A DNA stretch of 63,183 nucleotides from NCBI GenBank assembly GCA_006503475.1, contig RSEH01000270.1, positions 1 to 63,183 of the forward strand, given 5' to 3'. This document shows, in pieces, positions 48,931 through 57,625 of the stretch. The notes beneath the pieces are model-generated. The model saw only the letters and a list, made by a program, of their open reading frames with translations, ran no database searches and was not told the origin of the DNA. The position numbers were made by a program, and so were the translations under genes. Each line of letters opens with the position of its first letter. The first letter of the stretch is position 1. This DNA is from Stentor roeselii (taxonomy: Eukaryota > Ciliophora > Heterotrichea > Heterotrichida > Stentoridae).

Positions 48931-49932
48931 TTATTTTACCAGTCTTCTGAACAATGCTGCCACCCCCCTGCCTGTGAGATAAACGTTGAAACAGGCGTAG
49001 ACTAGGACTATCAGCCCTACTAATAAGAGATAAACTGCAAGGTAAAGAAATGGCTTGACTAGCCAAAAGAGTTTAGACCTTGGAAGGTAGTCGTTTATTG
49101 ATTTGCCGCCGGGATTCGCCATTATGTACCAGGGACAGATCAGCAAAATTATGATCATTAGAATAGGGGACATTGCAAAAGTAATCAAGTATAAAAAACA
49201 CTCTAAGCATTTTCCTTCGTCTTTTCCGTTCTCACTTTTCTTCTCGTATGCACCGATTCTCCAGATATAAAAACCGAAATGGAATGGAAAAGTTATTCCA
49301 GTTAGGACCACGAATAATATGACTAAGAAAGATGGCCGGGAAAAACCAATCAGGCAGTTGAACCAGTCGTGTCGGTGGTTTAAGAAACCTCCACATATCA
49401 TGCAGAAGGCAGTTCCACATCTGCAAGTCATATGAGTGCACCCTGACTGTTTTTCCACAAGAATCTTGCATCCAGGGCAAGCCCTGGCGCCACTTTCCTT
49501 GACATACAAACAAAGATCGCTTTTCTTCGAACACGTGTGTCCAGCCTCATAGATCTGGCTGCAGTCTTCACAAAAAATAGTCGAGCATCGGTCACAACTC
49601 AGAATTTTCAAGCCTGAGTACTGAGAATGCCCTTGACAGTCAGGTTTTGGGCACCACCTGGTGAGAGGGTTGATTGAAAGAAGATATTTCGAGTTTTCTT
49701 CATTGAACTTATTTATTTCTTCCTTTGTTAGAAGATTTGAAACAGGCTCTTCGAAGTCTTTGTTTGAACAGAAGGGCTCGGGGCAGGAAAGCTTGAAAAA
49801 CTCGTGAGACGTTATTATTGTTTTTAGGTAAAGCGTCATACAGCTGCTGCAGAAACTGTGAGAACAACTTAGGGTTGTGAAGTCAGATGATCGTTTCGTG
49901 CAATAGCAGATACTGCAGAATTGTTCTGACAT
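48931..49932 (-). CDS. RBR-type E3 ubiquitin ligase with membrane anchors
   Basis: 333 residues: RING1 (about 5-55: CSICYC, C-H-FCSSC), IBR (about 90-135: RWCPKPDC, CDRCSTIFCEDC) and RING2 (about 150-180: CPGCKILVEKQSGCTHMTCR), including the catalytic Cys in GCTHMTC. Three hydrophobic segments follow (about 200-225, 247-272, 290-322), like RNF19/RNF144-type enzymes anchored in the ER or other membranes. It would accept ubiquitin on Cys and pass it to substrates. Its start overlaps the predicted 3' end of the Rab gene by about 50 bp, and its stop is 1 bp from that of the glutaredoxin-like gene. Confidence 0.93.
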   Translation of the reverse strand: MSEQFCSICYCTKRSSDFTTLSCSHSFCSSCMTLYLKTIITSHEFFKLSCPEPFCSNKDFEEPVSNLLTKEEINKFNEENSKYLLSINPLTRWCPKPDCQGHSQYSGLKILSCDRCSTIFCEDCSQIYEAGHTCSKKSDLCLYVKESGARACPGCKILVEKQSGCTHMTCRCGTAFCMICGGFLNHRHDWFNCLIGFSRPSFLVILFVVLTGITFPFHFGFYIWRIGAYEKKSENGKDEGKCLECFLYLITFAMSPILMIIILLICPWYIMANPGGKSINDYLPRSKLFWLVKPFLYLAVYLLLVGLIVLVYACFNVYLTGRGVAALFRRLVK

Positions 49933-50584
49933 TTAAAAGGATTATTATCATGGGATTTACTAGGAAACTGATATAACAACGACGCTTCTTTTTAGGTTTA
50001 GTTACAGGTCTTAAATCGATTTTCGGCCTTTCAACCACTACGACGTCCTTGTGTTCCTTCCACCGATTGAACAAAATCCCACAAAAATCCTTAAAAGCTT
50101 CATGAACATTTAAGCCACTCCTAGCAGAAGTTTCCTTAAAGCCAGAAAGTCCATTTTTCCTAACAAAATCCTGAGCTTCTTCCGTAGTGACTTCCCTGGA
50201 CTCACCTTGGCTGATAAGATCAATTTGATTAGCGACTAAATAAACAACGACATCACTCGATGCATTTTGTCTAATCTCTTCAAGCCAATACTTGCAATTG
50301 TCAAAAGTATGTCTAGCAGTGGCATCATAAACCAAAAGTACTCCATCAGCCCTTCGATAAAAGCTTCTTGTAATACTTCTAAAGCTTTCCTGTCCAGCAG
50401 TGTCCCAGATCTGCAACTTGATGCTAGTTGATCCGATTTCCACTTGTTTACTTCCGAATTCGACGCCAATAGTCACGTTGTGTTGCTCATTGAAAGTGTC
50501 TTCGCTGAATCGCAGGAGAATGCAGGACTTGCCGACGCCAGTGTCCCCTACGATGATGACTCTAAAAAGGATGTCTTGGTCCAT
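49883..50584 (-). CDS. Rab-family GTPase (Rab2/4/14-like), C-terminus uncertain
   Basis: The core (1-170) has GDTGVGKS, TIGVEFGSK, WDTAGQESF and RSITRSFYR, as in Rab2/Rab4/Rab14. The G4 motif is NQID rather than NKxD and G5 is SAR rather than SAK. Residues up to about 203 end in KPKKKRRC, but then the frame runs on for 30 hydrophobic residues into the start of the RBR gene and stops at TGA, without the usual two C-terminal cysteines. The true 3' end may use an unseen splice or the copy may lack prenylation; I could find no 15-nt intron that yields a CC end. The start is ATG 50584, 142 bp from the divergent channel gene. Confidence 0.85.
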   Translation of the reverse strand: MDQDILFRVIIVGDTGVGKSCILLRFSEDTFNEQHNVTIGVEFGSKQVEIGSTSIKLQIWDTAGQESFRSITRSFYRRADGVLLVYDATARHTFDNCKYWLEEIRQNASSDVVVYLVANQIDLISQGESREVTTEEAQDFVRKNGLSGFKETSARSGLNVHEAFKDFCGILFNRWKEHKDVVVVERPKIDLRPVTKPKKKRRCYISFLVNPMIIILLNVRTILQYLLLHETII

Positions 50585-50726
50585 TAATTCAACAGATTAT
50601 AGGAATGGGTTTTAGATGTTTTTGCTTGAATCACTGAAAAGAAGTCAAATGTTGAGATGGATGAAAAGAATGACTTGGGTTTAAGAAGGGTTTCGGAAGA
50701 GCTGGGAATGAATTAGGTTATATTTA

Positions 50727-52709
50727 ATGGAAATGAGACTTGATGGTGACTTGCTGAGACAGTCCAGGAGATGGAGTTCGATTTCTTTGGTTGAACAGGC
50801 TTCGAAGGCGAAGTTTGAATATGAGAATGCCTTGAGAACGTTTAAATTTAAGAAAAGACTGAAAACTGATTTTTTTCCTAATCGGAAAGGTCCTCGACGC
50901 TACTTGAAAAAATGGTCGATTCAAGGATTGAAACAAGAAAGCGTTACTCAGATCTTGTTTTTAATCAGTAAAACTATAGCCATCTTCGTTGAGTCTATCT
51001 TGGTTCCATATATCCTCTGTTTTTCTCCATTAAATCTGAATTATATTCAATATTCGATACAGTTTCTTGAAATTTTATTTTTTTTCGATGTTTTTCTGAA
51101 ATTCAAGTCTCAATCTTTCATTAATGGCCTGAGAACAAATGATAGAGGTTTAATCGCAATGAAATATTTAAAAAATGATCTTTTTTGGGACTTGCTTGCT
51201 TTATTTCCATTTAATTTTGTAGTTCCGAAGGCGTTTATAGAGGAAGAGTATCTTTATATTTCATTTAATCAACAAGATCTGGTTAAATTTTTGTGGGTTT
51301 TTAAAATGATTCGTTTGAGGTACCTTAAAGACTTGACTTATTCAATTGAAGACTTTTTAGTTGGTTCTTTTTTGTTGGAAATTTTTCAAGCTTTGAAGTT
51401 TTTCTTGAAAATTTTTATCTGGACTCATTGGCTTGCTTGTATTATTTTTGTTGCTTATTCTAGAGGACTTGAACATGAAGCAAGTTTGTGGAAGTCTTTT
51501 GTTGGAACTGTTGAAGATAGGTATTTGAGGAATATTTATCTTGTGCTTGAAACTATGACGTCTGTTGGATATGGTGATATGCTACCGAAGACTCAAGTTC
51601 AGTTAATTGTTGCTATTTTTTCGATGTTTTTCGCTTGTGTGCTTTTCGGTGGAATTATTGGTACTTTCCAGAATTATATTGAAAATTTTGACTCAGATAA
51701 TAGGTATTATGACTCGATTATACGAAGACTCAAGACCCTTCTCTCCAAGAACGATTTTCCAGAGTTCTTCAAAGCTCGAGTAGTAAAATACATTCACTTC
51801 ATCCAAGAAATCAACCAAAAAAACGACCCAAAAAACCTCGACATCCTAGAAGGTCTCTCAATCCCCCTTAAAGAAGAAATATTTATAATAACACGAGGAA
51901 ACCTATTAGCCAAAAGTCTAATTTTTCACTTTTACTCCGGCGCTTTTTTAAAGTTTCTAGGTCATAAAATGAAAACTGAAATTTCAGCTCCAGGCGACAT
52001 GATTTTCAAAGAAAATGAAACAAGTTCCAAGATATACTTCATTTGTTGTGGAAGAGTTCAAATTTACCATGAACAATCAAAGACTGTTTTTCGAGACTTG
52101 AAACATTCGAAGTATTTCGGCGAGATTTCTTTTTTTCTAGGAAAACCAAGAACGGCTTCTGTGATGTGTCTGGTCTTTGCAGAGTTTCTTACTTTAGAAA
52201 GAAGTACTTTGTTTAAGGTGTTGCAGTCGAGACCGAAGGAAAATGAAATCACGAATGCGGTTTTGTATCAGATTAAAAAGTACAAAAGTTTGAGTTTTAT
52301 TGGAATTCGATGTTATTTGTGTAGGAAACTTGGACATGTCGCTAAAAATTGCACGGAATTCGTTTTTAATATTGATAAAAATACTCTTATTGCCATGGCT
52401 GAAGCTAGAAAACATGCTGGACAGGTCAATTTTAATGATAGGGATAGAAGGGGAATAAGGAAGCAGAAGAATGTTCATTATTTGATGAGGTTTAAAGGAA
52501 TTAATGCTAAAGGTGTCAAGTTTACACCTGGGACTATGTATGCGGAGAATAAAAGTATTGTTGATAAGGCTTGGAATCTACAGGATGATAGAATTCAAAG
52601 TACTTTGTTGCAGAGCTATTGTAGTTTTAGGGAAAGTGTTGAGAGTGAAGGCTCTGCAGCTGTCGAAGGGAGTGGAAAGGATTTCGTAACTTTTGGTGAT
52701 AAGGAGTGA
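50727..52709 (+). CDS. Cyclic-nucleotide-binding potassium channel with C-terminal CCHC zinc knuckle
   Basis: 660 residues. A six-span channel core (about 75-320) has the potassium selectivity motif TSVGYGD (about 275-281). A C-linker (325-415) and a cyclic-nucleotide-binding domain (about 418-510: APGDMIFKENE, YFGEISFFLGKPRTAS) follow. The voltage-sensor S4 has few arginines. After the CNBD comes CYLCRKLGHVAKNC (529-542), a perfect CX2CX4HX4C zinc knuckle, the retroviral type of RNA or ssDNA binder. Such an attachment to a channel is unusual. The gene ends at TGA; the frame stays open for 28 further codons, but TGA is a stop elsewhere in the window. Confidence 0.93.
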   Translation: MEMRLDGDLLRQSRRWSSISLVEQASKAKFEYENALRTFKFKKRLKTDFFPNRKGPRRYLKKWSIQGLKQESVTQILFLISKTIAIFVESILVPYILCFSPLNLNYIQYSIQFLEILFFFDVFLKFKSQSFINGLRTNDRGLIAMKYLKNDLFWDLLALFPFNFVVPKAFIEEEYLYISFNQQDLVKFLWVFKMIRLRYLKDLTYSIEDFLVGSFLLEIFQALKFFLKIFIWTHWLACIIFVAYSRGLEHEASLWKSFVGTVEDRYLRNIYLVLETMTSVGYGDMLPKTQVQLIVAIFSMFFACVLFGGIIGTFQNYIENFDSDNRYYDSIIRRLKTLLSKNDFPEFFKARVVKYIHFIQEINQKNDPKNLDILEGLSIPLKEEIFIITRGNLLAKSLIFHFYSGAFLKFLGHKMKTEISAPGDMIFKENETSSKIYFICCGRVQIYHEQSKTVFRDLKHSKYFGEISFFLGKPRTASVMCLVFAEFLTLERSTLFKVLQSRPKENEITNAVLYQIKKYKSLSFIGIRCYLCRKLGHVAKNCTEFVFNIDKNTLIAMAEARKHAGQVNFNDRDRRGIRKQKNVHYLMRFKGINAKGVKFTPGTMYAENKSIVDKAWNLQDDRIQSTLLQSYCSFRESVESEGSAAVEGSGKDFVTFGDKE

Positions 52710-52903
52710 GGTCTTGAATTTCAAGAATCTCATGAAGTTAATTTTAAAAGAATTCAAATACTGAAAATATTTAATAATACATATATTAAGTTATAATTAG
52801 CTACACACTGGTAAAACAAGAATTCTTAGCTGTTGATATGCAATAGTCATAAATCTTTAATCTAAGAAAAATCTAAAATTCTATAATTTTACTTTTTCTA
52901 ATT

Positions 52904-53332
52904 CTAGACTTTGTGATTACTCATTTCATCTTGCACAGAATCATGTATCTTTTTATGAAGTTCAACTAATTCGTTAATCATATCCCAACGATTTTCCTCT
53001 AAACAATGAATCACAGTTCTAATGACATACTTCTTACACTCTGGTTCAATTTTCACAAAAACCTCTCCTATTCCATCAGAAAGCTTCTGCTGATAAATCT
53101 CTTTCCACATAGGATCACGATAAGGATAGAGATCAGCGATAGTAAGCGTTAAAATGCTTTCAAAAATGCAAAAATCCTTGAAATCAATCGAAAAGAAATT
53201 AGTTTTAAACTCGCAGTTCAATTTGGGGTAATCTTCAAATGGCTGAAAAGCGATAACAAAGCTTTTATCTTCATTTTTCCCAACAACATTAAAAAACCTC
53301 TCTTTAAGTCTATCCTGCAAATTGACTTCCAT
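52904..53332 (-). CDS. Small protein of unknown function
   Basis: 142 residues from the first in-frame ATG at 53332; the open frame continues upstream only to a GTG. Mixed alpha/beta composition with several aromatic and Cys residues; no membrane span and no recognised domain. Its start is 48 bp from the divergent RPF1 start. Confidence 0.65.
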   Translation of the reverse strand: MEVNLQDRLKERFFNVVGKNEDKSFVIAFQPFEDYPKLNCEFKTNFFSIDFKDFCIFESILTLTIADLYPYRDPMWKEIYQQKLSDGIGEVFVKIEPECKKYVIRTVIHCLEENRWDMINELVELHKKIHDSVQDEMSNHKV

Positions 53333-53380
53333 TACCTTTATATCAAAATTCAACTCTTCACAGTAACCCACTTACTATTA

Positions 53381-54319
53381 ATGGTAAAGCAAAAAGAGTC
53401 CTCAACATCCTCACTCAAAAAAGCGATACCATGGGTGAAAAATCGTTCACGTAAGCTCCAAATGATGCTACAGCTGAAATTCGAGTTAAAAAAGCAAAAA
53501 AAGCAAGAAAGACTTCAACGCAAGCAAGACCGAGCCTCAAAAGGCCTTCCAGTACTTTCCAAATAGCCTTTAAAGCCACGGACGATAGAATCAATGCGAG
53601 AAGCTGAAGACTCTCTCGTGACCGAAGACAATCCGGAGGTAAAAATCGACGAGTCTCTCGACGAGTTCTCCAAATACTACTCAGGCGAAGTCTCTCCTAA
53701 AGTCCTTCTAACAACCAAAAAAAACTCATCACCGAAGTTAATCTCCTTCTGCAACGACCTGATCGGAGTGATTCCAAACCTCGAGTACTACGACCGTCAA
53801 CAGTTCACAGTTTCAGAAATCATCGAATTTGCGAAAAATCGAAATTTCACAGACTTGCTGATATTCAGTGAAAGGCTTAAAAAACCTGATGGACTTTGCA
53901 TGGTTCATCTTCCTGATGGCCCCACTGCACATTTCCGAGTTTCGAACTGCTGGAAACGAAAAGAAATCCCTAATCACGGAAACCCGACAGGGTATAACCC
54001 GGAGTTGATCTTGCAAGGGTTCGATACTCGCCTCGGTCAAAGAATCGCGCGGATGTTCATGGCGCTCTTTCCGCAAAGGCCGGAATTTCGAGGAAGATGT
54101 GTTGTTACTTTGAAGAACCAACGAGATTTCTTGTTTTTTAGACATCATCGGTACTTGTTTAAAGATGAGGGAAGAAAAGTCATTTTGCAGGAAGTCGGAC
54201 CTAGAATGACTTTGAAACTCAGGAGACTTGAACAGGGCACTTTTCAAGGAAAACATGCAAAACAGGAGTTTTTGTATCAGCCGAACATGCAGGTCAGCCG
54301 AAAGAAGTTCTTTTTATAG
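53381..54319 (+). CDS. RPF1: Ribosome production factor 1 (Brix domain)
   Basis: Two exons joined over a 15-nt intron (53552-53566) give 307 residues. Exon 1 is basic (KKQERLQRKQDRASKGLP) and joins to PLKPRTIESMREAED, the PRTIE..RE motif of RPF1. The Brix domain (about 100-290) shows PKVLLTT, DFTDLL, HLPDGPTAHF, RLGQRIARMFMALFP and FFRHHRYLF. The end is the QEVGPRMTLKLRRLEQGTF segment (quoted partly). RPF1 works in 60S subunit assembly, in 27S pre-rRNA processing. Its stop is 12 bp from that of UNC119. Confidence 0.96.
53552..53566 (+). other. 15-nt intron of RPF1
   Basis: GTACTTTCCAAATAG, phase 0. Confidence 0.95.
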
Positions 54320-54331
54320 ATTAGGCCTAAA

Positions 54332-54874
54332 CTAACTTAAGGGAGAGTAGTTGTATTCTGCCTTGTTGTGCATTATCAGCTTGTTTTCGACGAAGTAAAA
54401 ACTGTCTGATTTTGTCTCCCATGGAGCACCGATCATCTCGGCTTTTACACTCTCTGGAAGACTTGGAATCTCGTATATCACCTCCCAAGTGTTACGGGTA
54501 CCTGGAATGCAGAATTCTAGGTTGAAGTCGAAACTTTTTAGAAGGGTTGAACGGAAGTAATGACGCTCGATCATTCGGAAGTTTCTTACTTCTTTTCCTC
54601 CCACTTTAAAGCCAATGGTACTACCCAAAGCAGTCAAGTTCAAGAAATCCGGTCCCAAGTGGTACTTAATAGTGCGAATAGAGTCATCCTCAGGCAGATC
54701 TTTAACTTCTTCATCATCCGAATTCTCAACTTCAAATAAAGTCGTTCCACTTTCCAAGTCCCTAACCTTGAAATAAACAAACTCGATTCCATAAACATTA
54801 GCAGCCAAGGGACAAAGAAACCTATCAGTAGCTTCAGTTAATGAACTTACGTATTGCGGACTGATATCTTCCAT
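54332..54874 (-). CDS. UNC119: UNC119-type lipid-binding chaperone
   Basis: 180 residues of the GMP-PDE delta/UNC119 beta-sandwich. Visible blocks are FKVRDLESGTTLF, then NFRMIERHYFRSTLLKSFDF, FCIPGTRNTWEVIYEIP and SDSFYFVENKLIMHNKAEYNYS (each quoted to at most 20), as in UNC119 rather than PDE6D. UNC119 extracts N-myristoylated proteins from membranes and delivers them to cilia, with release by ARL3. It has a short N-terminus without the disordered extension of animal UNC119. It starts 14 bp from the stop of the DYRK gene on the same strand. Confidence 0.96.
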   Translation of the reverse strand: MEDISPQYVSSLTEATDRFLCPLAANVYGIEFVYFKVRDLESGTTLFEVENSDDEEVKDLPEDDSIRTIKYHLGPDFLNLTALGSTIGFKVGGKEVRNFRMIERHYFRSTLLKSFDFNLEFCIPGTRNTWEVIYEIPSLPESVKAEMIGAPWETKSDSFYFVENKLIMHNKAEYNYSPLS

Positions 54875-54888
54875 TTATTAAAAACACA

Positions 54889-56358
54889 TTATTTCTTCCT
54901 GAAAGTCTTCTTCAAAGCACTAGCAACAAAGCTTTTCCCGACTTCTCTAATCCAAGGATGGTTCAAAGCATCTTCAGGGCTAATTCGATTCCCAGGGTTC
55001 CAGTCAAGACATCCTGACTACTTCTTACTTTTAACGAGATCCACAAAGCTCGGGTCTTTATTGACAAGGACATCCTCCAGTCTGCGACTGTCGGGGATTC
55101 TTAATTTTCCAGTGGGAGTAGCAGCGTTTTTTATTTTTCCTTTCGGGCCTAAAAACTTCTTCGCTTTCAACCCGCTTTCAATTAAGTCAATAGGCGGGTG
55201 TCCGATGACTTCAATGATTGCATTGAGCTGGTCTTCCTCGTTTTCACTGATAAAAAGAGGTGAGCCTGTCGACAACTCAACCAAAATGCACCCAAGAGAC
55301 CAGATGTCAATGGCAGCAGTGTAAGGAACTCCTAAAATCACCTCTGGGGCTCTATAAATACGACTTTGGATGTAATAGTAAATCTTTTCCTCCTCGAAAC
55401 AAGATGAACCGAAGTCAATCAACTTGATGGCAGACTCGTAAGGGTTGACCAAGGCAATGTTTTCTGGTTTCAAGTCGCAGTGAATCACGCGACTTTGCCT
55501 TAAAATCGACAAGGCTGTTAAAAGCTGAACACAAAAACGACGGATTAAACCACTTGAAAAACCTTTAAAACTATTTGCTTTCAGCAGGTCGTAAAGAGTG
55601 AAACTTAGAAGTTCGAAGACTATGCAAAGATGTTTACGGAACTTGAAACTTGCGAGGACGTTGACAAAATTTAAAGCAGTTCTTTTTTCAGCTTCTTTTT
55701 TAAGGTAAAAAAGGATTTTTAACTCGGTTTGGGACTGTTTCAGGTACTTTTTCGAACTTTTGATGATTTTCACTGCGACTTCTCGCTGTAGTTTGTGGTC
55801 CCAGCACTTGATGACCTGCGCAAAGGACCCGGAGCCGAGGACTTCAAGGATTTCGTATTGGAAAGCGATGTGGTCTCCAGGGACTATCGCGTAATGAGTG
55901 TGGATATCATCGAAACCGTTGTTCTTTAAATTAGCGTCAGGGATGATTTTATTGCTTTTCAGTCCCACATAGTAAATCTCGTCGTATTCTGCCATTTCGC
56001 ATAGTTCAAACTTACTCAAAGTCCCTGAAAACAAGTCTATTGCCTTATTGTAAGGCAAGGGCAATAAATGCTCTCCTGGCGTCAATTTGTTGATTCCTGT
56101 CGTTTTATTAGGAGATATTTGTCTTTTCAGTTTTTTTAACTTTTTCTTTGAAGACAGGCCGAATGTAGCTCGAGGGGACATGCCTTTTAGCTTGACTGTT
56201 AGTTTTGATGATGAATTGTTAGTCAGGATCGAGTTTGAATATGGGGAAACTACTGAGTCTGTGAGTTTCAATGGTGTGAACTGGTTTTGTGAAGTGATTT
56301 TGCTTAGCTTCGGGTTTTTACTTGAACTGCGGTGTTTTGGACTGAGACTCTTAAGCAT
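54889..56358 (-). CDS. DYRK-family protein kinase
   Basis: A 15-nt intron (55014-55028) restores the last 46 residues (RCLDWNPGNRISPEDALNHP), giving 484 residues. After a basic, serine-rich N-terminus (1-150) comes a complete kinase domain (about 165-465): LGSGSFAQV, VAVKII, HCDLKPEN, DFGSSC, and the activation loop YYIQSRIYRAPEV with the conserved YxQSR tyrosine that DYRKs autophosphorylate. DYRK2/Pom1-type kinases act in cell polarity, division and cilia. Without splicing it would lose the end of the catalytic domain. Confidence 0.95.
55014..55028 (-). other. 15-nt intron of the DYRK gene
   Basis: GTAAGAAGTAGTCAG, phase 1. It completes subdomain XI and the C-terminus. Confidence 0.95.
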
Positions 56359-56398
56359 TAGATAATAAAGCTTACACTATGAATTAGCTAAAATTAAC

Positions 56399-57286
56399 TT
56401 AGTTCCCTGGGGAAAACAGGTCAGAAATACTCTCTTTTTTCACGAAAGAGTCATTCATTCTCCCTCTGTGAATGTCATCTGCTACATCTTGTGAGATTTT
56501 CGAGGCATTCGTACTAAGGACGTTACCTGACTTCTCACTAGAAATAACATAAACCATAATTTCCCCACTATTCGAATGTAAAAGTATCTGATATCTTTCT
56601 TTTTCTTCCGGTGGAAATGACTCAGGATTAGGCACTTCTAAGTTAGTTCCAGGTGGAGCTCTAATAGCCAAAAGAGTTTCATTGGCACATTCAGTAAGAT
56701 TAGGTAAATTCCTGATATCATCATAAGTCACATAAGCATATTCAGTATAATCCGGATTTTTCGTAAGATTCGCAAGGCTCTCCTGTATCTGGCTAGTCCA
56801 ATAATCAAGTTTCTTCTCTTCCTCATTCAGTGCTTCTAGTTCCTTGGTCAATGCAGTACTTTCACACAAGTACGGTTCTTCATTGTCATTAGAATTTCCG
56901 ATCCACTGAATCTTGTTCTTATGTTTCTTCTGAATCAAGCCAATCCCTTCTAAAACATTCGTGATGTCGTAAATTCTGCGCTTTTGGACTTGCAACTTCT
57001 AAATAACAAGTACCTCGACCGCGTCGTTCAAGTCGATGCACTTGTTTTCAGAGGACTGGATCAGAGACACGAACTTCTTGGTCAGGACTCCTAAAGAGTT
57101 GTCCATTCGACCTGAATGGCCACCGTCGCCCTTTTTGGATGAACCGTTCCGACCTGGATATTTTTTACTTTTTCGCTTGTTTGGTGAAGGGTTTTCCTCG
57201 TCGTCGCACTCGAACTCGTCTTCGGAGTAGTAGTCTTCTTCTTCTTCGTCTTTGACCTTACGTTTGCGTAATCGGGAGGAGTTCAT
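56399..57286 (-). CDS. E2F-type transcription factor
   Basis: Two exons joined over a 15-nt intron (56999-57013) give 290 residues. An acidic, disordered N-terminus (1-60) is followed by the winged-helix DNA-binding domain (about 62-125), which the intron cuts: [40 protein letters not shown]. The leucine-zipper/marked-box dimerisation region (about 135-245) follows. The C-terminus ESISDLFSP resembles the retinoblastoma-binding core xxxDLF of E2Fs. It should pair with a DP protein and control S-phase genes. The stop is 40 bp from the DYRK start. Confidence 0.94.
56999..57013 (-). other. 15-nt intron of the E2F gene
   Basis: GTACTTGTTATTTAG, phase 0. It interrupts the DNA-binding domain. Confidence 0.95.
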
Positions 57287-57625
57287 TTATTTGAAAATAT
57301 GAAGGCTGGCCGGTGGTATCTTTTTGAGAGGGAGATATGTTTGAGGGAGATTGAGATTATTTGAATGAGAGGGGAGAGGGGGAGATTGAAAGAGGCAGGG
57401 GTTGGAATTAGAATTGATTTAGGTGGTTTTTTAGGAATTTTTTGAGATTTTTGAGGGTTTTTAGGGTTTTTGGATAAATTTTAGGTATTTAGTGATTGTG
57501 GAGTTTTAATTGAGATAGTGATGGGTTTAAGTTTATTTTTAATAATAGTCTCTAGATTAGTCTAGGAAATTTATTATATTATTAAAAGAAGTTATTATTA
57601 AACCCAAAAGGTAAAAATTTTATAA
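57287..57625. other. Intergenic region, G/T-rich on the + strand
   Basis: 57290-57500 is strongly G/T-rich, with runs such as GGGGAGAGGGGGAGATT and TTTTAGGGTTTTTGG. Its complement is the C/A-rich upstream side of E2F. No gene was seen. Confidence 0.6.
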
